Shown: positions 16,268-25,247, numbered from the stretch's first letter. The stretch is 64,000 nucleotides of DNA from Paracoccus nototheniae (GCF_004335005.1 NZ_RQRT01000003.1:1-64000); one strand, 5' to 3'. Notes: generated by a model from the letters alone, not told the origin. Numbers and translations: made by a program.

Positions 16268-17188
16268 TCAGTCGCCGGGTCGGGCGCGTTCCAGCCAAGA
16301 GGAAACGACCAGATGCGGAATGGTCAGCGCCGCCAGCAGCTGGAAGGCCTGCGCTGTCACGTCCGGCGTGATCGCGCCGCCTGTCATCCGCGTCGCCATG
16401 ATCCATATCACGGCTGCCGCGACCGGCAGGGCGATCGCCGTCGCGGCGCGCCATCGCCATGACAGATCAGCCAGTGTCAGCTGGGCATGGGCCAGATGGC
16501 GGGGCGAATGCAGGCAGACGAAAAACAGCGCAAAGCCGATGACCGGCGGAAACAGCAGCAGGGCCGCCATCGCAGCGGCCATGCTGATCGCGCCCCTGCG
16601 GTCGCCGCGCTGCCAGACGATCAGGCAGCACACTGCGGTGACGACCAGCACCATGGGGGCGATCAGGAACAGGCCCGTTGCCACATCAGCGCCGCCGCGA
16701 CCACCGGTCATGTCGGAAAAGATCGCGGAAACCTGATCGGGATGCGCCAGCGCGGGGGCCGCCGCGACCGAGGCGCCGCAGATCACCCGCAACAGGGCAT
16801 CCTCGATCCGGTCCCAGTCCTCGCCGAAATGATAGGCGGCGGCGATCAGAAAGAAGACCAGCGTCGCATCGGGGCGCAGCCGCCATGCAAGCACCATGGT
16901 CAGAACGATGGCGATATAGATCGCGGTGATGCCCGCCAGCCGCTTTCGGTTGCCGCCCGACACCCGGGCCAGCAGGCTGATGTCATAGGCGCCATGCGGC
17001 AGACCTCCGAACAGGAAGATGGCGGTCGCGGCCAGCGTGCTCAGCTGGCCGCCCAGATCCACGCCAAGAAAGCGGACCGCCAGCAGCATCGCGATGGCGG
17101 TCCAGAAGGCCGCAAGCGCGGCGCCCCCGGAACCTGCGGCAGACGGATCGGAATGGGTCATGACGATCATCCCGGGGGACCGGCTCAT
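16268..17188 (-). CDS. blh: Brp/Blh-family beta-carotene 15,15'-dioxygenase
   Basis: A 306-residue polytopic membrane enzyme that cleaves beta-carotene into two retinal molecules, supplying the rhodopsin chromophore. Family histidines are seen in FLFGGLPHGAYDISLLAR, IAAAYHFGEDWDR, VCLHSPRHLAHAQL and ALTIPHLVVSSWLE, in the order known for Blh iron ligands. Its start overlaps the rhodopsin stop by 4 bp (ATGA), so pump and chromophore synthesis are coupled. In-frame ATGs at 17170 and 17161 are alternatives. No carotenoid synthesis genes (crtE, B, I, Y) lie in the window, so beta-carotene must come from elsewhere in the genome. Confidence 0.93.
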   Translation of the reverse strand: MSRSPGMIVMTHSDPSAAGSGGAALAAFWTAIAMLLAVRFLGVDLGGQLSTLAATAIFLFGGLPHGAYDISLLARVSGGNRKRLAGITAIYIAIVLTMVLAWRLRPDATLVFFLIAAAYHFGEDWDRIEDALLRVICGASVAAAPALAHPDQVSAIFSDMTGGRGGADVATGLFLIAPMVLVVTAVCCLIVWQRGDRRGAISMAAAMAALLLFPPVIGFALFFVCLHSPRHLAHAQLTLADLSWRWRAATAIALPVAAAVIWIMATRMTGGAITPDVTAQAFQLLAALTIPHLVVSSWLERARPGD

Positions 17189-17979
17189 GCCTGAACGGGC
17201 GTGGTCTTGGTCATCTCGATCTCGGATTTGCGGATCGCGATGATGTAGATCAGGATGCCCAGACCCACCTTGGCCACAAGGTCGGCAACGGTATAGCCGA
17301 TCTGGATGGTGGTGTTCGCGGTCGGCCCGTCCAGCCCGGCAAAGGGTGCCATGTAGACGATGGGATAAAAGCCCCAGGACGCAAAGGTCAGCAGGCGGGC
17401 CTGCTTCAGCAGCGAGCGCACCTGCGGCGGCTGCGTCTCGATCGCGCGGCTGAGACCGCTGAACAGCTCGTACACGATATAGGCGAAGGGGATCGTGGAC
17501 AGGAACCCCCACAGCGCCCGGGTGCCGTTGCTGTCGGCGATCTCGCCCGGATAGCCCAGAATGACCATCAGCGCTGCGGCAACCCCCAGTCTTGTGGCCT
17601 TGCTGACCGTCTCGTCGCGCGACAGGCGCATGACCAGCACCAGCTCGATCAGCAGCAGCGGCACCGTCAGAAGCCAGTCGACATAGCGATAGGCATCGTT
17701 GAACGCGTATCCGGTGTTGGACACGACGCCGTTCTCGAACAGAAAGGCGGCTTCCCAGCTTTGGAAGATGCGGAAATAATGATAGGCGGCAATGGCCGTC
17801 ACCAGTCCCGAAATGACCAACGCGGTTCGATAGGGGGGCGCAACCTCGGACCGGCCGAACCACAGAAAGATTGTGGCGGCCGCCATGGCCGCGAAGGTGA
17901 ATGAGATCGAGTTGTAAACAAGCAGGTATTGGAAGGCGCTCATGGCCTCCGGGACAACTTCAGTGGCAACAGCTTCCAT
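17185..17979 (-). CDS. Proteorhodopsin/xanthorhodopsin-like light-driven proton pump
   Basis: A 264-residue, seven-helix microbial rhodopsin. Helix C reads YRYVDWLLTVPLLLIELVL, giving Asp101 (counter-ion/acceptor), Thr105 and Glu112 (donor): the DTE signature of outward proton pumps. Leu109 sits at the spectral tuning position, which favours green light. His67 (AAYHYFRIF) matches the counter-ion-stabilising histidine, and Lys237 (VADLVAKVGLGIL) is the retinal Schiff-base lysine. The ATG at 17979 has GAGGAG seven bases upstream; a GTG one codon earlier is less likely. The gene is translationally coupled to blh. The segments GYPGEI and STIPF remind me of the xanthorhodopsin-like clade, but carotenoid-antenna binding cannot be decided here. 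Confidence 0.96.
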   Translation of the reverse strand: MEAVATEVVPEAMSAFQYLLVYNSISFTFAAMAAATIFLWFGRSEVAPPYRTALVISGLVTAIAAYHYFRIFQSWEAAFLFENGVVSNTGYAFNDAYRYVDWLLTVPLLLIELVLVMRLSRDETVSKATRLGVAAALMVILGYPGEIADSNGTRALWGFLSTIPFAYIVYELFSGLSRAIETQPPQVRSLLKQARLLTFASWGFYPIVYMAPFAGLDGPTANTTIQIGYTVADLVAKVGLGILIYIIAIRKSEIEMTKTTPVQA

Positions 17980-17982
17980 CAC

Positions 17983-18384
17983 GTCTCTCCTCGATGTGCG
18001 GCATGACGAACGGAGATCAATGACGCCGCTCGATATGCCGGATCAGGGTGCTGCCGATCCGGGCATTTGAACAAATCTTTCGTTGTCGCAGGCAAGCTGC
18101 GTCGATCGGGCGCAGCGTGGTCGTGAACCGAACGCTTCCGATGCCAGTCCAGCGAAAGTCCCGGGGGCACAGGCATGACCGACAAAGCGCGCGAAACCGG
18201 ATCGTTTAAAACGAAGCGCCAACGAATCATGCGCCAGTGAAGGCTCACGGATCTGTGACGATCTGTCCCGGATTCCGGTGACGCTGGCCTGCGACATCTT
18301 TTGGGGCACAACCCTGCGACATAGTGTCGGCCCTTGGCTCGCAGCCGCCGGGTTGGCCTGTTGAGCGGCCCTAGTCCGGCCTTC
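17983..18384. other. Upstream region of the rhodopsin operon, no intact gene
   Basis: About 400 bp between the rhodopsin start and the IS3 remnant. It should hold the rhodopsin promoter. Open frames on both strands have no recognisable domain, and the minus-strand frames probably continue the decayed IS3 sequence. No regulator box could be named. Confidence 0.4.
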
Positions 18385-18970
18385 CCGTGGAATGAACGCC
18401 CTGATCGGAGCCGCGGCCTCTGGGATACCAGGACGCATGCCGCGCCTTGACCGGACGACGGACCTGACGTGGCAAGGCCTCGTCCGCCGGAGATCGACGG
18501 CGCCCAGACTGCGCGACGGTCAAACGGGCGAACGCATCCGCCCTTCTGAGCAGTCCGTCGATCATGCAGAGACTGATCGAGCCATGGAAACGCCATCGAT
18601 TCTGTTGACCACGCCAACGGGCCACAGAAGCAAACCTCTGGCATGTCGATACGCAGGTGAAGTCGTCCGCCAATGGGCTGGAAGCAATGGCGCCTGCACC
18701 GGCTGACCCTGGCGCAGGATCTTACTGGTCTGGCGGAATTCCGGGCTCCCGCGTTCCAACGCCTTGATCCGATCCCGGTCCGCTGTCGTCATACCGTTGT
18801 CTTTTTCGGCCTGCTTGACGCATTCGCGCAAGATCTGCGGATTGCAGCCGATCTTGGATGTGATGGCCCCGGCTTGTGCCTTGCAGGAGACTCAATGCTC
18901 CGACACCATCCGCATGGCATGCGCGCGGACCTCAGCCGTGCAGCCTATTTGCCATTTGATTTTTCGGCAT
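18385..18970 (-). mobile_element. IS3-family insertion sequence remnant (broken orfA and orfB)
   Basis: Reading the minus strand from 18970, MPKNQMANRLH is followed after a frameshift by TAEVRAHAMRMVSEH and an in-frame stop. Then comes ITSKIGCNPQILRECVKQAE and MTTADRDRIKALERG: the helix-turn-helix and leucine-zipper region of IS3-family OrfA. Around 18670 the text MADDFTCVSTCQRFASVA matches the first DDE block of IS3 OrfB (WVADFTYVSTWQGF). Further on, DQSLHDRRTAQKGG corresponds to the OrfB segment LxQALxDRRP. Stops, frameshifts and deletions show it is inactive. It lies directly upstream of the rhodopsin operon. Confidence 0.75.
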
Positions 18971-19111
18971 AACCGTCATCCTTACTGACGGTGACGGTCT
19001 TCGACAGACCCGGGGCGCGTAGCGATCCGGTGATCGCCCGCCGGACCGACAAGCCTCGATCAGTTTTCCAAAGACAGCCCCCACGCGCTGCGGCGACAGG
19101 ATAGTTCTTCG

Positions 19112-21016
19112 ATGAAAGCCATGCTTGCTGATCGCGCGAATCTGGCGCTTCTGACCGTGGCCCTGCTGGGCCTGCTGACCGGGCTGGGACTCATGGCCAT
19201 GGGTTGGCCCGGTCCTGCCACGCTGGCCTTCAGCGCCGGGGTCATCCCGGTTCTGGCGGCGCTGGTGGTCGAGATCCTGCACAGCCTTGCGCGCCGCGAG
19301 GTCGGGCTGGACATCGTCGCGGCCCTGTCGATGTTCGCGGCGCTGATCTTTGGCGAGACGCTGGCCGCGGCAGTCGTGGCGCTGATGTATTCCGGCGGCA
19401 CCTTTCTGGAGAGCTTTGCCGCCGGACGGGCGCGGCGCGAGATGACCGACCTGCTGTCCCGTGTCCCGCGAACCGCCACCCGTCATCAGGGCGACACCCT
19501 GACCGAGGTTGCGCTGGACGCGATCGTGCCCGGTGATCTGCTGCTGATCCGGCGGGGCGCCATCGCACCGGTGGACGGTACTGTCGCCAGTCCGGGCGCC
19601 TTGCTGGACCAATCGGCGCTGACAGGGGAATCCATGCCGGTGCGGCGGCAGCAGGGTCACGAGGTGATGAGCGGATCGACCAATGCCGGCGATGCCTTCG
19701 ATCTGCGCGCCACCCACCGCGCCGCCGACAGCACCTATGCGGGGATCGTGCGTCTGGTGGAAAGCGCGCAGGCCTCCAAGGCGCCGATGGCGCGGCTGGC
19801 CGACCGGTATTCGTTGCTGTTTCTGGCGGTGACGGTCACGCTGGCGACCTTCGCATGGGGATTCACCGGCGATCCGATCCGCGCGGTGGCGGTTCTGGTT
19901 GTGGCCACGCCCTGTCCACTGATCCTCGCCGTGCCGGTGGCGCTGGTCGCAGGGCTGTCGCGGGCGGCGCATTACGGCGTGCTGATCAAGGGGGCGAAAC
20001 CGCTGGAGGCGCTGGCCGGCATCCGCACGCTGATCCTGGACAAGACCGGCACCCTGACCGAAGGGCGCCCGCAGATCGTGGCGGTGCAGGTCGCGGGCGA
20101 TCTGAGCCGCGATCAGATCATCCGCTATGCAGCGGCGCTTGATCAGGCCTCTGGCCATCCGATCGCGCAGGCGATCGTTGCGGCGGTCAGGGGCATCGCC
20201 CTGCCCATGCCCGGTGCCATCAAGGAGACCGACGGGGAAGGCGTCACCGGCCTTGTGGAGGGCCATCGGGTCGTCGTGGGGGGCACCGATTTCGTGATGG
20301 CCCAGCTGGGCCTGACAGGGGCCGATGTGCCCCTGCGCGACGAGGGCGCGGTGGTCGTGTCTGTGGGCGTGGACGGCCTTCTGGCGGGGCATCTGGTTCT
20401 GGCGGACGCCGTGCGCCCCGGCACGGTGGCGCTGCTGGCGGCGTTGCGCAAACGCGGCATCGGGCGCATCCTTCTGGCCACGGGCGACCGGCTGGCCGTC
20501 GCATTGGCGGTGACGGCGGGGCTTGGGCTGGACGGTCTCCACGCCGGGTTGACCCCGGACCAAAAAGTGCAGCTGGTCCTGTCCGAGCGCGCGTCCGGCG
20601 CCGTGATGATGGTCGGCGATGGGGTGAATGACGCGCCCGCGCTGGCCGCCGCCGATATCGGGGTCGCGATGGGCGCACGCGGGGCGGCGGCATCGGCCGA
20701 GGCGGCGGATGTCGTGCTGCTGGTCGACCGGCTGGACAACCTGCTGCCCGGCATCGAGATCGCGCAGCGTGCCCGCCGGATTGCCCTGCAAAGCGTCGTG
20801 GCCGGGATCGGCCTGTCGGTTCTGGGCATGGTCGCCGCCGCATTCGGATATCTGTCCCCGGTGCAGGGCGCCATCCTGCAAGAGCTGATCGACGTGGCGG
20901 TGATCCTGAATGCGTTGCGCGCCTTGCGGATCGTGCCTGATAAAACCGTCCCAAACACAGGGCTGCAGGGGATCGCTGCCCAATCCTCTGACCCTCAGGG
21001 ACATCTGACAAGGTGA
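19112..21016 (+). CDS. Heavy-metal-translocating P1B-type ATPase without N-terminal metal-binding domain
   Basis: A 634-residue ATP-driven metal exporter. Motifs in order are the actuator loop (DQSALTGESMPV), membrane metal site TPCPLI (CPC), phosphorylation site DKTGTLTEG, nucleotide-binding QASGHPIAQAI and hinge GDGVNDAPALAAADIG. The last helix contains ELIDVAVILNALRAL. There is no HMA domain or His-rich N-terminus, so it is shorter than CopA or ZntA (about 730-800). CPC with a final-helix Asp leaves Zn/Cd/Co or Cu possible. It precedes a permease-thioredoxin pair and a CDF exporter, which together suggests metal or metalloid handling. Specificity is unresolved. Confidence 0.9.
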   Translation: MKAMLADRANLALLTVALLGLLTGLGLMAMGWPGPATLAFSAGVIPVLAALVVEILHSLARREVGLDIVAALSMFAALIFGETLAAAVVALMYSGGTFLESFAAGRARREMTDLLSRVPRTATRHQGDTLTEVALDAIVPGDLLLIRRGAIAPVDGTVASPGALLDQSALTGESMPVRRQQGHEVMSGSTNAGDAFDLRATHRAADSTYAGIVRLVESAQASKAPMARLADRYSLLFLAVTVTLATFAWGFTGDPIRAVAVLVVATPCPLILAVPVALVAGLSRAAHYGVLIKGAKPLEALAGIRTLILDKTGTLTEGRPQIVAVQVAGDLSRDQIIRYAAALDQASGHPIAQAIVAAVRGIALPMPGAIKETDGEGVTGLVEGHRVVVGGTDFVMAQLGLTGADVPLRDEGAVVVSVGVDGLLAGHLVLADAVRPGTVALLAALRKRGIGRILLATGDRLAVALAVTAGLGLDGLHAGLTPDQKVQLVLSERASGAVMMVGDGVNDAPALAAADIGVAMGARGAAASAEAADVVLLVDRLDNLLPGIEIAQRARRIALQSVVAGIGLSVLGMVAAAFGYLSPVQGAILQELIDVAVILNALRALRIVPDKTVPNTGLQGIAAQSSDPQGHLTR

Positions 21017-21153
21017 CCGCCCGTGGCACTGCGGACAGGCATCGCCGCATCTGGGGGCCGGCAGGCTGCCAGCGGACGATGGCGCTGATCCGGAACGCGC
21101 CCTGCGCCGTTGCCCACCAAGACGGCGTCCTTCAAGAAAGCGGATTGCAAAGA

Positions 21154-21167
21154 CTGATCTGGATCAA
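21154..21167. promoter_or_regulatory. Likely FNR box upstream of the permease gene
   Basis: CTGATCTGGATCAA matches TTGAT-N4-ATCAA with a single substitution in the first base. It lies 118 bp upstream of the permease start at 21286. It suggests oxygen control of the permease and thioredoxin genes. Confidence 0.55.
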
Positions 21168-21285
21168 GGCACTGTCTTGACCACTCTTCTATCGTGATGC
21201 TTGGGCACATCTTCCGATCAGGGTGTGGTTTGTCGCGGTGCATGATGCGATGTCCTTTCCCATCGGCTGTCGCAGAGGCGCTGAC

Positions 21286-22284
21286 ATGACCATTCCGGGC
21301 TGGCTGAACGATCAAGTGCTGCGGATGCAGTGGCTGTCGGATCTGGTGACGGCGGTGGTGCGGGCCACAGGGCTGGACCCGGCCTCGCGGATCGGCGGGT
21401 CGGTGCACTTCTTCGTCTATGACGTGATCAAGATCTTTATCCTGCTCTCGGTGCTGATCTTCACGATTTCCTACGTGCAAAGCTATTTTCCGCCCGAACG
21501 GACGCGACGGATCCTGGGGGGGCGGTCCGGGATCGGGGCCAGCACCATGGCCGCGCTGCTGGGCACGATCACGCCCTTCTGCTCTTGCTCTTCGATCCCG
21601 CTGTTCATCGGGTTCACGGCGGCGGGCCTGCCTCTGGGCGTGACATTCGCGTTCCTGATCTCGTCGCCGCTGGTGGACATGGCCTCGGTGATCCTTCTGG
21701 CCTCGGTCTTCAACTGGCCGATCGCGCTGGCCTATGTGGGGGTCGGCCTGCTGGTGGCGATCCTGGGCGGCACGCTGATCGGCAGGCTTGGGATGGAGGA
21801 TCAGGTCGCGGGTTTCGTCCGAGACGTCCCCGTCATCGACACCGACCAGATCCTGACCCGCCCCGAGCGCGTGGCCTATGCGCGCGAGCAGGTGACCGGG
21901 ATCGTGCGCAAGGTCTGGCCCTATGTGCTGATCGGGGTGGGCATCGGCGCGGCCATCCACAACTGGGTCCCGGCGTCCACCATCGGCGCATTGCTGGGGC
22001 AGGACAAATGGTGGGCGGTGCCGGTGGCCACGCTGGTGGGCATCCCGATCTATGCCGACATCTTCGGCACCTTGCCGATCGCCGAGGCGCTGGTCGCCAA
22101 GGGCGTGGGCTTGGGCACCGTGCTGGCCTTCATGATGGCGGTCACCGCGCTGTCGCTGCCCTCGCTGATCATGCTCAAGCGCGTGGTCAGGGTGCCGCTG
22201 CTGGCAACATTCGTGGCCGTGGTGACCGTTGGCATCCTGACGATCGGCTTCACCTTCAATGCAATCACCCATCTGTTCATCTGA
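21286..22284 (+). CDS. UPF0718/DUF318-type permease with CSCSS motif
   Basis: A 332-residue integral membrane protein with eight to ten helices. It carries the family motif TITPFCSCSSIPLFIGFTAA and a second half with WVPASTIGALLGQDKWWAVP and GIPIYADIFGTLPIAEAL. The DUF318/ArsP family is linked to organoarsenical or other thiol-reactive efflux, but most members are uncharacterised. The start MTIPGWLNDQVL was chosen because earlier in-frame codons are not family-like. A small CXXC thioredoxin-like gene follows after 11 bp, a combination common for this family. The paired cysteines and the partner suggest thiol-based transport or regulation. Substrate is unknown. Confidence 0.88.
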   Translation: MTIPGWLNDQVLRMQWLSDLVTAVVRATGLDPASRIGGSVHFFVYDVIKIFILLSVLIFTISYVQSYFPPERTRRILGGRSGIGASTMAALLGTITPFCSCSSIPLFIGFTAAGLPLGVTFAFLISSPLVDMASVILLASVFNWPIALAYVGVGLLVAILGGTLIGRLGMEDQVAGFVRDVPVIDTDQILTRPERVAYAREQVTGIVRKVWPYVLIGVGIGAAIHNWVPASTIGALLGQDKWWAVPVATLVGIPIYADIFGTLPIAEALVAKGVGLGTVLAFMMAVTALSLPSLIMLKRVVRVPLLATFVAVVTVGILTIGFTFNAITHLFI

Positions 22285-22295
22285 AAGGAACCGTC

Positions 22296-22523
22296 ATGAT
22301 CATCGAGATTCTGGGCACCGGCTGCAAGAAATGCGTCACTTTGGGCGAGAATGCCAAGGCGGCAGCAGAGGCTGCCGGCAAGACGGCCCAGATCGTGAAG
22401 GTCACCGACTTTGCCAAAATCGCCGCCTATGGTGTCATGTCCACGCCCGGTCTGGTCGTGGATGGCAAGGTTCTGTCAGCCGGCAAAGTGCTGAGCGCCG
22501 AGGAAATCAGTCGCCTGCTGTGA
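22296..22523 (+). CDS. Small thioredoxin-like protein (redox-active disulfide protein 2 family)
   Basis: A 75-residue minimal thioredoxin fold (MTH895/TM0996-like) with active site Cys10-Lys-Lys-Cys13 in ILGTGCKKCVTL. The cis-proline region is in YGVMSTPGLVVDGKVL. These proteins are typically encoded next to CSCSS permeases and are thought to serve a thiol exchange reaction with them. The ribosome site AAAGGA precedes ATG 22296 and the permease ends 11 bp upstream, so the two form one transcription unit. It is cytosolic, with no signal peptide. Confidence 0.92.
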   Translation: MIIEILGTGCKKCVTLGENAKAAAEAAGKTAQIVKVTDFAKIAAYGVMSTPGLVVDGKVLSAGKVLSAEEISRLL

Positions 22524-22568
22524 CCCTCTGCCGGTGCGTGGCGCGGCGGATCGACAGCCGCGGCAGCC

Positions 22569-22925
22569 TTGCCGAGGCCAAGGGATGCGCAGGTCGTCCC
22601 GGACACCGGCCTTGGCGGCGGCCATGACGCCATGATCCCGGTCGAATTGCAGGAGGCGGCCCTTGGCGCCGCCCTGGACAGGGGGATTGCGCGGCTCACG
22701 CCGATGCTGCATTTTTGTCCGGACGCTGCGGACGTCCTGTTGACGACACCGCCTCAGGACGCGCCACCCAGAGTGAAAGTGATCCGATATCAGACCGTCG
22801 TGGACAGTCCCGAGACGGATCAGCGTCTGGATCCTCTGCATCGCGATGTGCTGAAAGTCGGAACCATCCCGACGACCCTGTCCTCGGCATTGCCGCTGGA
22901 GAGGATGCTGGCCCGAAAGGTCTGA
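22569..22925 (+). CDS. Hypothetical 118-residue open frame between thioredoxin and CDF genes
   Basis: I do not recognise this frame. It reads plausibly as protein in its second half (VELQEAALGAALDRGIARL, then PRVKVIRYQTVVDSPETD). It stops three bases before the CDF exporter start, which is suggestive of coupling. The first about 20 residues are Gly/Asp/Pro-rich and less protein-like, and no strong ribosome site is visible, so the true start may be the in-frame ATG at 22632. It could be a small accessory gene or a degraded fragment. Confidence 0.3.
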   Translation: MPRPRDAQVVPDTGLGGGHDAMIPVELQEAALGAALDRGIARLTPMLHFCPDAADVLLTTPPQDAPPRVKVIRYQTVVDSPETDQRLDPLHRDVLKVGTIPTTLSSALPLERMLARKV

Positions 22926-22928
22926 CCC

Positions 22929-23822
22929 ATGCCGCACGATCATCATCACAGCCCGCCGCCCGATCTTGGCCCCGCCTTCCGATGGGCGGTTGGGCTGAAC
23001 ACAGCCTATGTCATCGTCGAGGCTGTGGCGGGATGGATGACCGGCTCTCTGGCCTTGCTGGCGGATGCAGCCCATAATCTGACGGATGTGGCAGGCTTGC
23101 TGGTTGCCTGGGGCGCGGCCATATTGGCCGGGCGCGCCGTCACGGCGCGGCACAGCTGGGGTCTGGGACGCGCGACCATTCTGGCGGCGCTGTTCAACGC
23201 TATCGCCATTCTGGTCGGTGTCGGGGCAGTGACATTAACGGCCGTGCACCGTTTGTCCGATCCGGTTGCGGTGCCGGGACTGACGGTGATGCTGGTTGCC
23301 TTGATCGGTATTGCGGTCAACACCGGCTCGGCCCTGCTGTTCCTGTCGGCCCGCAAGGGCGATCTGAATGCACGCGGGGCATTCCTGCATATGGCCGCGG
23401 ATGCCGCCGTGTCGGGGGCGGTCGTGCTGGCGGCGGCAGGTATCCTGCTGACAGGATGGGATTGGCTGGACCCGGCGGTGGCCATTGCCGTCAGCCTGTT
23501 GATTGCCGTGACGGCGGCCGGGCTGCTGCGCGAGGCGCTGCATCTCAGTCTGGACGGGGTGCCGTTCCAGATCGACCAGCCCTCGGTCGCATCCTGGCTG
23601 CTGGAACAGCCGGGCGTGGAAAGCCTGCACGATCTGCGGATCTGGCCGCTGTCGACGACCCGGACAGCGCTGGCGGTGCATCTGGTATGGGATGGCCCGG
23701 ATCCGGACGCCTTCCTTGACCATGTCACAGACGCACTGGCCGATCATCATGCCATCTCGGATGTCACGCTGCAGCTGGAACGCCGCCCCTGTCATCGCGC
23801 CGGATCGCCGCAGATTGCCTAG
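22929..23822 (+). CDS. Cation diffusion facilitator (CzcD/ZitB-like Zn/Cd/Co exporter)
   Basis: A 297-residue metal/proton antiporter with six membrane helices and a C-terminal cytosolic domain. Metal-site residues appear in helix 2 (LADAAHNLTD, HxxxD) and helix 5 (HMAADAAVSG), the pattern of Zn-type CDF proteins. The N-terminal MPHDHHHS is a short His-rich metal-binding start. The C-terminal domain contains VESLHDLRIWPLSTTRTALA, typical of CzcD/ZitB. It follows the small hypothetical frame immediately and closes the metal/redox block that began with the P1B ATPase. Confidence 0.93.
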   Translation: MPHDHHHSPPPDLGPAFRWAVGLNTAYVIVEAVAGWMTGSLALLADAAHNLTDVAGLLVAWGAAILAGRAVTARHSWGLGRATILAALFNAIAILVGVGAVTLTAVHRLSDPVAVPGLTVMLVALIGIAVNTGSALLFLSARKGDLNARGAFLHMAADAAVSGAVVLAAAGILLTGWDWLDPAVAIAVSLLIAVTAAGLLREALHLSLDGVPFQIDQPSVASWLLEQPGVESLHDLRIWPLSTTRTALAVHLVWDGPDPDAFLDHVTDALADHHAISDVTLQLERRPCHRAGSPQIA

Positions 23823-23887
23823 GCTTCCTCTGCAGCGGCTGCGACGATGCGCCATGCGTGAACCGCCAAGGCTGCTTGGCAATTCTG

Positions 23888-24145
23888 CGCATCACGCTGG
23901 CCATGGCCCGGGCGCTGATGAACCGCCCCGACCTGTTGCTGACGCCTGGGTCCACCAGCAATCCGGACCCTGTCCCGGCGGCGCAGGTCACAGGGCTGAT
24001 CGTCCAGGTCAATGGTGCCGAGGGCATGACGTTCCTGTTCTTGACCCATGATGACAAGATTGCATCCCTGTTCCGCCGCCGGATCGTTGTCGGCGGCGGG
24101 CTGGTCACGGGCCGAGGCGCTTCAACGGGGGGTGGCGTTACCTAG
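23888..24145 (+). pseudogene. C-terminal remnant of an ABC transporter ATPase (MacB/LolD type)
   Basis: One frame reads ITLAMARALMNRPDLLLTPG followed by STSNPDPVPAAQVTGLIVQV, then GMTFLFLTHDDKIASLF. This corresponds to the RxAIARALxxxPxLLLADEPT Walker B/D-loop region and switch histidine of lipoprotein/macrolide-type ABC ATPases. The Walker B acidic pair and the D-loop are altered (LLLTPGSTSNPD), and the Walker A and signature halves are absent. It therefore cannot be a functional ATPase. No partner permease is nearby. Confidence 0.65.
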
Positions 24146-25178
24146 CGTCGCCTTCGAAATCCAATACGACCCGCGCGGCGACCTTGCCATGCTCCAGCCG
24201 GTCGAACACCTCATTGATGGCGCTGAGCGGTTGCAACTCGACATTGGCTTTGACCTTGCCATCGGCCGCGAAAGCCAGCGCTTCGGCCATGTCCTGCCTT
24301 GTGCCCACGAACGATCCGCGGATGGTGATGCAATTGGCCACCACATCGAACAGCGGCACGGGAAACTCGCCCGCAGGCAGGCCCACCAGCGCACAGGTGC
24401 CGCGTTTGCGGGTCATTGCGATACCCTGATGAAACGCGGTCAGCGACGGCGCGGTGATCAACACACCATGCGCGCCGCCGTCGGTGCCGTTGCGCACCGC
24501 CTCGATGGCGTCTTCGGATTTGGCATTCACGACCAGATCGGCGCCAAGCGCCGTGGCATGGGTCAGCTTTTCGTCGTCGATATCGACGGCGCAGACCTGA
24601 AACCCCATCGCCTTGGCGTATTGGATGGCCAGATGCCCCAGCCCGCCGGCGCCCGAGACAAGCACCCAGTCCCCGGGTTTGGCATCGGTGACCTTCAGCC
24701 CCTTGTAGGTGGTGACGCCCGCACAGATCAGCGGGGCGGCCTGCTGCGGCGACAGGCCCGGCGGAACATGCGCGACATAGTTCGGATCGGCCAGAATATA
24801 TTCGGCGAAACCGCCATTCTTCGTATAACCGCCGAACTCGGCCTCGCCGCAGACGGTTTCCCATGCCGACAGGCAATGCTCGCAATGGCCGCAGGCAGAA
24901 TAGAGCCATGGCACACCGACCCTGTCGCCCTCTTTCACCCGGGTCACGCCCGCGCCAAGGGCCACGACGCGGCCGATCCCCTCGTGACCGGGGATGAAGG
25001 GCGGGACCGGCTTGACCGGCCAGTCGCCCCGCGCGGCGTGCAGGTCGGTATGGCAGACCCCGCAGGCCTCTGTCTTGACAAGGATCTGGCCGGGGCCGGG
25101 GGTCGGGATGGCCATCTGTCGGAATTCCAGCGGCTTGCCAAAACCGGTTACCAAGGCTGCGTGCATCTGTGTGGTCAT
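24138..25178 (-). CDS. adhP: Zinc-dependent alcohol dehydrogenase, AdhP type
   Basis: A 346-residue medium-chain dehydrogenase interconverting alcohols and aldehydes with NAD. The catalytic zinc site is Cys in ACGVCHTDLHAA, His in PGHEGIGRVVALG and the later Cys. The structural zinc cysteines are in CGHCEHCLSAWETVC, the nucleotide motif is GAGGLGHLAIQYAK, and the fold specific to AdhP continues with CAGVTTYKGLK. It is on the same strand as the aldehyde dehydrogenase and acetate kinase genes. Together these would interconvert ethanol, acetaldehyde and acetate/acetyl-phosphate. Length and motifs match E. coli AdhP. Confidence 0.93.
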   Translation of the reverse strand: MTTQMHAALVTGFGKPLEFRQMAIPTPGPGQILVKTEACGVCHTDLHAARGDWPVKPVPPFIPGHEGIGRVVALGAGVTRVKEGDRVGVPWLYSACGHCEHCLSAWETVCGEAEFGGYTKNGGFAEYILADPNYVAHVPPGLSPQQAAPLICAGVTTYKGLKVTDAKPGDWVLVSGAGGLGHLAIQYAKAMGFQVCAVDIDDEKLTHATALGADLVVNAKSEDAIEAVRNGTDGGAHGVLITAPSLTAFHQGIAMTRKRGTCALVGLPAGEFPVPLFDVVANCITIRGSFVGTRQDMAEALAFAADGKVKANVELQPLSAINEVFDRLEHGKVAARVVLDFEGDAR

Positions 25179-25247
25179 CTGGGTGGCTTTCCTGAATAAG
25201 GGGGCGCGTCGGTCCGGTCCGGCTGCGGCGCGAGGGTCCGGGTGGCT

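Noticed and set aside
17185..17979. Carotenoid-antenna (xanthorhodopsin-type) binding
   Set aside because: The fenestration residue could not be placed with certainty by eye, so no claim is made.
18932..21004. Long minus-strand frame opposite the P1B ATPase (690 codons)
   Set aside because: Shadow of the ATPase gene with low-complexity basic composition and no recognisable domain.
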